Source: Treponema sp. UBA1226 (GTDB lineage Bacteria > Spirochaetota > Spirochaetia > Treponematales > Treponemataceae). Taken from it: a stretch of DNA of 64,000 nucleotides. The first letter of the stretch is position 1; each line of letters begins with the position of its first letter. Below, in pieces: positions 58,001 to 64,000 of this stretch. Position numbers and translations under genes: made by a program. The notes below the pieces were generated by a model. The model had not been told where the DNA came from and ran no database searches. It worked only from the letters and a program-made list of their open reading frames with translations. Location of the stretch: the NCBI GenBank assembly GCA_002309195.1, contig DBWY01000007.1, positions 127,465-191,464 of the forward strand. Reading direction: 5' to 3'.

Positions 58001-58181
58001 ATGAAAAACAGCAGAGATTCTCCTTGTCCTCGTTTAAAAGATGATAGACTTCAAGTCCGGTCTTCTTATGTCTTAAATGAATTGCCTGTGAATCACAGTC
58101 GGCAATATATGTCTGATCAAGAAACTCAAAAGTTCCAAAATCCTCTTTTGATGCATCAAAATTATACATAAATCTCATCAT
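55095..58181 (-). CDS. M16C (PreP/Cym1-type) metallopeptidase
   Basis: I use the ATG at 58181, 5 bases after AAGGG, inside the end of the FliG-like gene; GTG 58184 and ATG 58178 are alternatives. About 1,028 residues. The inverted zinc motif HIIEH lies near residue 73 (VAHIIEHSSLCGSEKYPLKD), a third ligand in YNEMKGVFS, and the full four-domain M16C length is present. PreP-type enzymes degrade peptides, including signal and targeting peptides. Serine-rich insert (SDSGSSSAGSD) near 555. Confidence 0.9.
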   Translation of the reverse strand: MMRFMYNFDASKEDFGTFEFLDQTYIADCDSQAIHLRHKKTGLEVYHLLNEDKENLCCFSFRTPPETSNGVAHIIEHSSLCGSEKYPLKDPFIHMENQSLNTYLNALTGCDHTMYPVSSVVEDDYFNLVSVYADSVFFPNLKKEAFLQEAYRLTVDENKNYSIQGVVYNEMKGVFSQFFNAEDDVLSEAFYDGTIYALSSGGNPSVIPELTYEEYLKFYREKYTPENCLIFLYGNIPTKKQLDFFQKNFIDRLEQREKIVTKKTPLEIIKSQKVKKFDELKEFYGIGPKVSEVTDPSICLSWYLGECNNLDDYIETNLIQSILFGHDGSPLRKALINSELGIDIDDLSGLDGGTKFRTISFGLKGIKLKNKDKMCLLILSEIEKVIQNGINKDDLDSALLSAEFVLKEVKRDFGPYSLTLMRKVVRSWVYGKPLDTYLRLQEAFDRFKKRLSKDSRYLEKLMQKYFIDNKMRSVIIVTPTEEYTKLMADREKENIERLKKIYSEQEVIEQNKKLTEYQQKDESELVKCLPTIDIKTLKYEIPDITCDISWLEYESENAGVDNARSSDSGSSSAGSDCKIPFGICVQPTNSINYLDVRFPIDVLESEDYFYVAFLMSVITEIGWGNKTYEQCQTIINKTAGAFSCGTETGSLSKSPKTAQLAEKYKEYNFAGRDWLYFRIKTLNHMTSQCLDFLYECLTSPDFYDKKRMKNLFDQYIEDFSDSISSSGYKYLVDRCSAEKTASTAADEIVAGLSAFNFYRKNKNIKKISARMESIFKKIVNSGAFIYITCDKDSVESAKNDIKAFAKRLNLKAPQNRNPSCNYDSLVKLTRQYGMPDEKLECYSKDIQVGFSACVFDTSDSVYGTREAVAKNVLSSWLSNSLLWEQIRTISGAYGAYSNVDSIEKIFNIMTYRDPDPLKSISLIEQCLKTASEREFSDEEVQKTDIGVFSYDLTPKTPKSKGGIALNRTLYCISNEDVRFRIETTLKINAEDVHKAAVSVYNSFLKTAKCAVLCSNSAKKTSKKNFFRL

Positions 58182-59391
58182 CACGGCCCTTGATTATAAG
58201 TGAGCCGTCTTCCCATGCATGTCTAAGATGTGCGAAAAATTTCTGGGTAATTTCATTGCAGTCTTTCTTGAGCATTGGTTTTCTAAATGACTCTTCTTCG
58301 AGAATCAGCGAAGCTCTTGCCTGAGAAACATTGCCTAAAATCTTTTCCCTGAATTCTTCCGGTTTATCACCAATAAGGTATGCAATATCCGTATCATTGT
58401 ATTCCCTAAGATATTCCTGTATAAACCTGTCATCGCTGTTAAGAACATCATCAATAGTAAACAGACGCTCCTGAAGGTCTTCGGCAAGTTTTTCGTCGTT
58501 TTCGGCAAGCGCAGAAATAATTTCTTTTTCCGAAGAAAAATCCATCTTCTTTAAAATCTCTGCAAGAACTCCCTTTCCGTCAATTGCATTTGTTTTTATA
58601 TCAATCTGTCTGAGCGATTTTTCATGAATTGCATTATCAACACGCTTTAACACGTCCGGCGAAATCTTTTTTGCGTGTGCAAGCTGAATGATAACTTCTT
58701 TTTTATCTGCAGCCGGAAGAAGCTTGATTACAGAAGCAGCCTTTTCGGGCTTTAAATAAGAAAGGACGAGCGCGCGGACTGTATTTGCCTCTTCTTTTAG
58801 AAGTTCAAAAATCCTGTCGCTTTCTTTGTCTTCAAGATATGAAAAAGGCTTTACTTCTTCTTCGATGTTAAGACGGTCCATAAGATCTTTCGCGCGCTCT
58901 GCTCCAAAAGCTTTTTCAAGGATTGTCTGCGCTGTATGGGTTCCGCCGCCCTCTTTAACTCTTTCTACTACAGAGTTAAATTCTTCGAGGATATCAAGGG
59001 CTTCATCCGGGTCTATCGTACGAACCGCAGTAATTTCAGGAATAATTTTTTCTGTTTCTTCCTGAGTAAGATGTTTCATTACGAGGGCGGCCTGGTCAAC
59101 TCCGATAAGAATAAGGAATTTGGCAACCCTGCGGTAAACGTCTTCTTTTCCATCCTCTGCAGCAGGAACTTTTAAAAGTCCGCCGCTTGTAAGCGCTTCT
59201 GCCGCAGCCTTTACCTGAGGGTCAGGAATATATTTTTCTTTTTTTTCGGATTTTACAGGAGAGTTATGCAAAGTCACAGAAGCTTTAGATGATTCTTTTT
59301 TTGTTCCGCCAGTCTTTACACCGTCTGTCTTTGCTCCGGCAGATGTATAAGCCTTTAACCTTAAATCATTTAAATCCATAGTCTTCCCCAC
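58162..59391 (-). CDS. FliG-family motor switch protein (divergent second FliG)
   Basis: The 409-residue protein has FliG N, M and C regions: AKFLILIGVDQAALVMKHLT, TAQTILEKAFGAERAKDLMD, LLKEEANTVRALVLSYLKPE (the EHPQ motif position reads EEANT), and the C-domain RLFTIDDVLNSDDRFIQEYL with the torque-helix charges largely conserved. A Ser/Lys-rich extension of about 75 residues precedes. Spirochaetes carry two FliG; this looks like the non-canonical one. It overlaps the M16C gene by about 20 bases. Confidence 0.82.
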   Translation of the reverse strand: MGKTMDLNDLRLKAYTSAGAKTDGVKTGGTKKESSKASVTLHNSPVKSEKKEKYIPDPQVKAAAEALTSGGLLKVPAAEDGKEDVYRRVAKFLILIGVDQAALVMKHLTQEETEKIIPEITAVRTIDPDEALDILEEFNSVVERVKEGGGTHTAQTILEKAFGAERAKDLMDRLNIEEEVKPFSYLEDKESDRIFELLKEEANTVRALVLSYLKPEKAASVIKLLPAADKKEVIIQLAHAKKISPDVLKRVDNAIHEKSLRQIDIKTNAIDGKGVLAEILKKMDFSSEKEIISALAENDEKLAEDLQERLFTIDDVLNSDDRFIQEYLREYNDTDIAYLIGDKPEEFREKILGNVSQARASLILEEESFRKPMLKKDCNEITQKFFAHLRHAWEDGSLIIKGRDDEIYV

Positions 59392-59400
59392 CTGAAAAAT

Positions 59401-60924
59401 TTATTTTTTATCAACCTGCTGTTTAAATAACAGCGAATGTGCCTCATTAAGCGTTTCCTGAATATCAGTATCAGGAGTCTGTCTTCCTGCAATTCCATAT
59501 TGAAATTCAATTTCAAAATTTGCAATCTGCTCATCACGTATTGCTTCTTCAATTCTTTCCATTACACGGCGTGCAGCATCAAGCTCAGTCGGAAACAAAA
59601 GAACAATATGACCGTTTTCGTATGCAGCAAAATCGCTCGCCCTTATTCTGTTTCTTATACATTCAGAAACATTAACAAGAGCCATATTATTATTTAAAAC
59701 ATGAGAGTCGTTATCCTTTATTTTTGCAGAACAAACTGCAACCGAATAAGGAAATCTTCTGTACATATTTATTTCACGAATTTTTCTTGCAAGAACATGC
59801 TGTGCATGAAGCCCGGTAATATTATCTGTCATCGATGCCTGCTGAATATCAGAAAATTTCTTTACGACGTTTGAAATATCATTTATGATGAAAAAAGAAC
59901 ATATTGTTTCGTTTTTAAAATATCCGAGTCTGTGATATTCAAGCTGACATGTAGATTTTGAAGAATTCTTTCCTTTAACGAGAATCTGATCAACCGAAAA
60001 AGAATCATACGGCACATTTCCAATCGGAACATAATCAGAAATAAATTTTTCCATCGTAAGATGAAAGATATCTTTAGAATCAAATCCAAAAAATCTTTTT
60101 GCACTTTCATTAAAATCAACAAGAAGATCATCAGCATTAAATACAACACAGTAGGCAGCAGTCTGTTTAAAAAGAATTGATCTTAATGTCTTTCTGATAA
60201 ACCACGGTTTATCTTCGTAAACAAGCATATAATAACAGTAAGGAAGAATATAACAGAAAAAGCTCAGTTCAAAACACAGATAAGAAGGATTATCTATAAA
60301 CTTTATAAAGAAAACAAACTGAAAAACAAAAACAAGAACAATAATTAATTCATGAATTGAATTTATTATAGAACGCATTACGATTCTCATAAAATCGAGA
60401 AGCGCATATATGAAAACCAGTGCGAACCAGCAGAATGCATATATATCCCAGAGCTCGCCTGGTTTAAAAACTACAATGCGCTCTCCTTCCGGAGAATTGG
60501 AAATTACATTGTAAAACGGTCTGATAGGTACTATTATGTATTCGAAAAACTGCTCGTTCGAAACATTGATAAATGAAATTGAACACGAAATTGCAACGAT
60601 AATCGAAACTATAAAAACCGCTAGTTTCGTATAATGCGATTTCCCTGCAAAATTATTTACCTTTATCTTTGCAAAAACACCTATTTCAATAATAAAAAGA
60701 GCAGCAAACCCACTCAAACATATTTTGGAAAATAAAAAGCCCATCTCGCCGAAATGCAGAAAAAGCATATTTAAACCGGCAAGCACGATTATGAACATTG
60801 ATATAAGCTGAATCGATACAAATACGCCGTCACCTTTAGCCTTATGCGTAAGCCCATGTCTTAAAAACAGGGCCTGGCTAAGCAGAACAAGAACATAAAA
60901 TGTAGCGAAAAACTGTATTACCAT
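59401..60924 (-). CDS. Multi-pass membrane protein with PAS and degenerate GGDEF domain
   Basis: The 507-residue protein has about eight membrane segments (1-245), a PAS domain (about 255-365, [20 protein letters not shown]) and a GGDEF-like domain (about 370-505). The active-site position reads [12 protein letters not shown] instead of GGDEF, so synthase activity is unlikely. It probably senses a membrane or cytoplasmic signal and binds rather than makes cyclic-di-GMP, or GTP. It overlaps fusA by 7 bases. Confidence 0.75.
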   Translation of the reverse strand: MVIQFFATFYVLVLLSQALFLRHGLTHKAKGDGVFVSIQLISMFIIVLAGLNMLFLHFGEMGFLFSKICLSGFAALFIIEIGVFAKIKVNNFAGKSHYTKLAVFIVSIIVAISCSISFINVSNEQFFEYIIVPIRPFYNVISNSPEGERIVVFKPGELWDIYAFCWFALVFIYALLDFMRIVMRSIINSIHELIIVLVFVFQFVFFIKFIDNPSYLCFELSFFCYILPYCYYMLVYEDKPWFIRKTLRSILFKQTAAYCVVFNADDLLVDFNESAKRFFGFDSKDIFHLTMEKFISDYVPIGNVPYDSFSVDQILVKGKNSSKSTCQLEYHRLGYFKNETICSFFIINDISNVVKKFSDIQQASMTDNITGLHAQHVLARKIREINMYRRFPYSVAVCSAKIKDNDSHVLNNNMALVNVSECIRNRIRASDFAAYENGHIVLLFPTELDAARRVMERIEEAIRDEQIANFEIEFQYGIAGRQTPDTDIQETLNEAHSLLFKQQVDKK

Positions 60925-62972
60925 GCGCTGTTTAGTCCGTCCGGTTTAAGCTGAAAGTGGCTGAACTCCATAGTAAACGAAGCTCTTCCCTGTGTCGCAG
61001 AACGAAGGTTTGTGGAAAAACCGAACATCTTTGCCATAGGGGCCTGTGCGTGAACAAGTTCACCAGAAGCTTTAGAATCCTGTCCCATTACCATTCCGCC
61101 TCGCTGAGTTACCTGGCTCATTGCCTCTCCTACAAACTCTTTAGGGCACGAAATTTCTACGTTCATTACAGGTTCAAAAAGCTGTGGATTTGCATCATGG
61201 CATGCTTTATCAAAGGCTGCTGCCGTACACGAAGCAAATGCAAACGGTGTCGAAGTCGTTTCGTTGTAATCGATTGCCGTAACTTCGACCATCGTATCTG
61301 TACACGGATATCCATACTGGATTCCAGAATCAAGTGAGCTTTTTACACTCTGTTCAATTGCATCGATAATTTCATCAGGAACTTCTTTGCGTGATGCAGT
61401 AAATAAATAATCATTTCCTTCGCCCTGATTACGTGGAGAAACCTTAATAGTAACACCTGCAGTATTTTCTTTACCTGCAAGTACTTTAGAAAATTCTTCT
61501 TTTGCAGAAGCTTCGGCAGTAACGGCTTCGCGGTAAGTAACCTGAGGAGCACCTACACGGCACTTAACTCCAAAGTCATCTTTCATTCTTGTAACAAGAA
61601 CATCAAGATGGAGTTCACCCATTCCGCTTATAATAAGCTGACCTGTTTCCTGATCTTCATGATGAGTAAATGTCGGATCTTCTTTAGAAAGAATTTCAAG
61701 AGTTTCATTCATCTTGTCGCGTTCGCTTAATGATTCAGGTTCGATTGCAACAGAAATAACCGGCTCAGGAAATTTTACGCTTTCAAGTAAAACAGGAAGT
61801 CCTTCTGATCCAAGAGTGTCACCAGTCTGTGCAAGTTTAAGTCCGATAAATACTGCAATATCACCTGCACTTACGCTGTCCATCGGTTCTGATTTATCTG
61901 CGTGCATACGTAAAATTCTGTTTACGCGCTCTCTTTTTCTTTTTCCGACATTAAAGACTTGAGTACCTGCTGCGATTTTACCCGAATACATTCTTACATA
62001 GCAAAGTGATCCCATTTCTCTGTCATACTGAATTTTAAAAACAAGACCTACAGGCATTCCGTTTTCTTTACAAGGAACTTCAACTTCTTCTTCTTTGTCT
62101 TTTTTTACATGAACTCCCTTTGTTGCAGGAACATCTAAAGGACTTGGAAGATAATCAACAACTGCATCAATCAACGGCTGTACACCCTGATTATGGCGCG
62201 CACTTCCCATTACAAACGGAACGAAAGTGCGGTTTATAGTTCCATTACGGATTGCCTTTTTAAGCTGATCGTTAGAAATTTCACCGCCTTCAAGATAAAT
62301 CTCTGCAAGTTTATCATCACTTGATGCTACCATGTCGACAAGTTTTTCGCGCCATTCTTTTGCCTTTTCAAGACGAGATGCGTCGATGTCGGACTCTGTA
62401 AATTTTTCGCCTTCGGATTCAGCATCCCAGCGTATTTCTTTCATCTTTAATAAATCAATGACGCCTTCAAAATCAGGACCTTCACCTATAGGAATCTGGA
62501 GTGCAAGACAGTCAATTCCAAATTTGTTGTGAACATCTTCCATCGAGCCAAAAAAGTCAGCACCGATTCTGTCCATCTTGTTCATGAATGCAATTCGAGG
62601 AACGTTAAACTCGTCTGCCTGTTTCCATACAGTTTCTGTCTGAGGCTGAACACCGTCTACTGCACAGATTACGGCAACTGCACCGTCAAGAACTCGAAGC
62701 GAGCGCTCAACTTCTGCAGTAAAGTCTACATGTCCCGGAGTATCGATGATATTAATCTGATAATCTTTCCAGTAAGTTGTAGTTGCAGCTGAACAGATTG
62801 TAATTCCGCGTTCCTGTTCCTGCGCCATCCAGTCCATTGTAGCCTGACCGTCGTCAATTTCGCCTATTTTATGAATTTTTCCAGTGTAATAAAGAATTCT
62901 TTCTGTGGTCGTAGTTTTACCGGCATCAATATGAGCCATGATTCCGATATTACGCATTTTTTCTAATGACAT
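60918..62972 (-). CDS. fusA: Elongation factor G
   Basis: The 684-residue GTPase has G1 [15 protein letters not shown] (13-27), switch I with [17 protein letters not shown]3 DTPGHVDF, G4 NKMD and domains II-V with VTYREAVT and [20 protein letters not shown]. It begins [16 protein letters not shown]. Spirochaetes commonly have two EF-G genes; this one carries the normal translocase motifs. It is the first gene of the unit with the GGDEF protein and fliG-like gene, so a flagellar gene may be under a translation-factor promoter. Confidence 0.95.
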   Translation of the reverse strand: MSLEKMRNIGIMAHIDAGKTTTTERILYYTGKIHKIGEIDDGQATMDWMAQEQERGITICSAATTTYWKDYQINIIDTPGHVDFTAEVERSLRVLDGAVAVICAVDGVQPQTETVWKQADEFNVPRIAFMNKMDRIGADFFGSMEDVHNKFGIDCLALQIPIGEGPDFEGVIDLLKMKEIRWDAESEGEKFTESDIDASRLEKAKEWREKLVDMVASSDDKLAEIYLEGGEISNDQLKKAIRNGTINRTFVPFVMGSARHNQGVQPLIDAVVDYLPSPLDVPATKGVHVKKDKEEEVEVPCKENGMPVGLVFKIQYDREMGSLCYVRMYSGKIAAGTQVFNVGKRKRERVNRILRMHADKSEPMDSVSAGDIAVFIGLKLAQTGDTLGSEGLPVLLESVKFPEPVISVAIEPESLSERDKMNETLEILSKEDPTFTHHEDQETGQLIISGMGELHLDVLVTRMKDDFGVKCRVGAPQVTYREAVTAEASAKEEFSKVLAGKENTAGVTIKVSPRNQGEGNDYLFTASRKEVPDEIIDAIEQSVKSSLDSGIQYGYPCTDTMVEVTAIDYNETTSTPFAFASCTAAAFDKACHDANPQLFEPVMNVEISCPKEFVGEAMSQVTQRGGMVMGQDSKASGELVHAQAPMAKMFGFSTNLRSATQGRASFTMEFSHFQLKPDGLNSAW

Positions 62973-63029
62973 ATTTTCCCCTATACCCCTGAGGGCCCTC
63001 GTAAAAAAAAGAGATACTATAACTCTACC

Positions 63030-63058
63030 ATTATAAAGGAATTCTGGTGATATGTCAT
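63030..63058 (-). promoter_or_regulatory. Sigma-70-type promoter of fusA
   Basis: On the minus strand ATGACA (63058-63053), 17 bases, TATAAT (63035-63030). It overlaps the stop of the upstream gene. Leader of about 50 bases with a GAGGGCCCTC palindrome and a GGGG before the ATG. Confidence 0.65.
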
Positions 63059-63732
63059 CAGGTTTTTGGAGGTAAAGATTTATAGAAACGCTTTATATAA
63101 TCTTTATCCTGTTTTTTTTTGCCAGATATAATACGACTTATAAGTACGGATAAAAAGATATATCCAAGCAAAACAAATCCTGCAAAATTACTGACAAACC
63201 AACTAGGCCTATATTCTCTTATTTCTTCAAATTTTTCGGGGAAAGTTTCCTTAGCCCACTCTAAAAGTTCTTTTGATGCATAATGCCACCAATAATCCGC
63301 CTTTCCGGGTTCTCCTTGGCATATAGTAACATTGACATAACCGTCTTGATAACCAAAAAATGTCAACTCAACAGCAAATTCATTATCTTTATTACCAATA
63401 AAATATATATGCCCGAAAAAGCGTGATCTATAAGGATGTTCTTTTTCATGTTCTGCATTTTTAATTATAGATGCAAATTTTTCAAAATCAATTTCGTGAG
63501 TTACAGGAAAATCATCCTTGCTATATTCAACTCGGCAGTCATTAAAAAATTCATCCAGTTTTTCACTTCTAAAATTTTCACGCCGCTCTGCACGAATTTT
63601 TGCTTCTGCCTGACGTTTTTCCCTTTCCCATGGTTTATCACTCAAATATATAATAGAAACTATTATAAGCATAAAAATAAGCCCGGGAATACAACGAAGA
63701 AATTTCTGTTTAGTTGTATAATATTTTATCAT
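63058..63732 (-). CDS. Two-helix membrane protein of unknown function
   Basis: I use the ATG at 63732 behind AAGGG (224 residues). Membrane helices lie at about 12-28 and 180-200, with a charged Arg/Glu-rich linker ([20 protein letters not shown]) and a beta-rich outer part ([20 protein letters not shown]) between. No family recognised. It lies between tpiA and fusA on the same strand. Confidence 0.65.
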   Translation of the reverse strand: MIKYYTTKQKFLRCIPGLIFMLIIVSIIYLSDKPWEREKRQAEAKIRAERRENFRSEKLDEFFNDCRVEYSKDDFPVTHEIDFEKFASIIKNAEHEKEHPYRSRFFGHIYFIGNKDNEFAVELTFFGYQDGYVNVTICQGEPGKADYWWHYASKELLEWAKETFPEKFEEIREYRPSWFVSNFAGFVLLGYIFLSVLISRIISGKKKQDKDYIKRFYKSLPPKT

Positions 63733-63792
63733 TATCCCTTTTCTTTCCATATTTCTTTAATAATTATAAATTCAGAATAGAAACATGTCCAT

Positions 63793-63822
63793 AAAAAAAC
63801 GCGCCCTTAAAAACGGACGCGT
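63793..63822 (-). terminator. Intrinsic terminator after tpiA
   Basis: On the minus strand ACGCGTCC pairs with GGGCGCGT (one G-U), followed by seven T. It sits 70 bases after the tpiA stop. Confidence 0.78.
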
Positions 63823-63889
63823 CGTGTAAGCTGCACGATTCAATAAATTAAAACCCGCGGCTTTATTTAAATTCACTTAAAAACAAAAA

Positions 63890-64000
63890 TTAGAGCACGC
63901 AGATTGGAACGAAAGTTTCTGCCTTGAGTGAAGCACCGCCGATAAGACCACCGTCGATATCTGGCTGAGCAAGGAGCTCTGGAGCGTTAGAAGCTTTCAT
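63890..64000 (-). CDS. tpiA: Triosephosphate isomerase, C-terminal end (partial)
   Basis: The last 37 codons are in the window. The ending ([20 protein letters not shown], then [13 protein letters not shown]) is the conserved end of the TIM barrel with the phosphate-binding GGASL loop. The upstream part is beyond the edge. Confidence 0.9.
   Translation of the reverse strand: MKASNAPELLAQPDIDGGLIGGASLKAETFVPICVL

Noticed and set aside
62973..63029. GAGGGCCCTC palindrome before fusA as a terminator
   Set aside because: No T-run follows on either strand; it is 10 bp and may be a small leader hairpin only.

Overview
The window looks like chromosomal DNA of a spirochaete of the genus Treponema, probably a free-living, gut or rumen type rather than T. 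pallidum. The evidence is two tandem periplasmic FlaB flagellins, a flgN-flgK-flgL-fliW-csrA operon, a second, divergent FliG, several Treponema-type hypothetical proteins, AT-rich intergenic DNA, and a type II secretion operon beside biosynthetic genes (leuA). I saw no prophage, insertion sequence or CRISPR array. Genus-level assignment is an inference from gene content.

Layout. 1-7294 (minus): a tightly coupled type II secretion operon, reading prepilin peptidase, gspD, E, F, G, I, J, K and the start of an L-like gene that runs off the edge. 7510-10794 (plus): a small exported protein, nrnA, a sigma-70-like regulator behind a near-perfect sigma-54 promoter, and rdgB. 10860-18956 (plus): flaB1, flaB2, flaG, fliD, two flagellum-linked proteins (one PilZ), then tsaE and tsaB. 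18934-23205 (minus): flgN, flgK, flgL, fliW, csrA behind a sigma-28-type promoter. 23426-23708 (minus): tRNA-Lys, tRNA-Arg, tRNA-His. 23836-30286 (plus): an HD-GYP phosphodiesterase with a CBM2-like outer domain and a five-gene peptide/oligosaccharide ABC transporter. 30273-32143 (minus): PfkB kinase, DUF554 protein, tRNA-Leu. 32295-34307: a membrane protein and a repeat-rich intergenic element. 34308-42397 (minus): acyl-CoA carboxylase carboxyltransferase, an M16-like lipoprotein, leuA with a leucine attenuator, a small acidic protein, hicAB and a beta-helix DUF4954 protein. 42486-50972: metallo-beta-lactamase protein, deoC (minus), ferredoxin, LysM-M23 peptidase, PEGA protein, candidate sRNA, PBP1A, ParB-like protein, rlmJ. 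50969-62972 (minus): clpB, hypotheticals, M16C protease, fliG-like gene, degenerate GGDEF protein, fusA. 63058-64000 (minus): a membrane protein and the 3' end of tpiA.

How parts work together. FliW and CsrA are encoded beside the flagellins, and both flagellin leaders place GGA motifs at the Shine-Dalgarno, which suggests the FliW-CsrA-flagellin feedback known from Bacillus subtilis. Sigma-28-type promoters precede flaB1, the flgN operon and a short terminator-ended transcript. Cyclic-di-GMP appears three times (PilZ protein, HD-GYP protein, degenerate GGDEF protein). The type II secretion operon and the CBM2-like sensor would suit a polysaccharide-degrading life.

The strongest regulatory finds are: (1) a complete ribosome-mediated leucine attenuator upstream of leuA, with a 19-residue leader peptide carrying five consecutive Leu codons, a terminator, and an antiterminator pairing; (2) a sigma-54 promoter driving a sigma-70-like gene; (3) highly structured flagellin leaders with CsrA-like sites; (4) a recurring geometry in which a -10 box sits 6-8 bases before an ATG that lacks a Shine-Dalgarno, implying leaderless mRNAs; (5) a candidate sigma-28-dependent small RNA. 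All promoter and RNA calls are by eye and have not been computed or tested.
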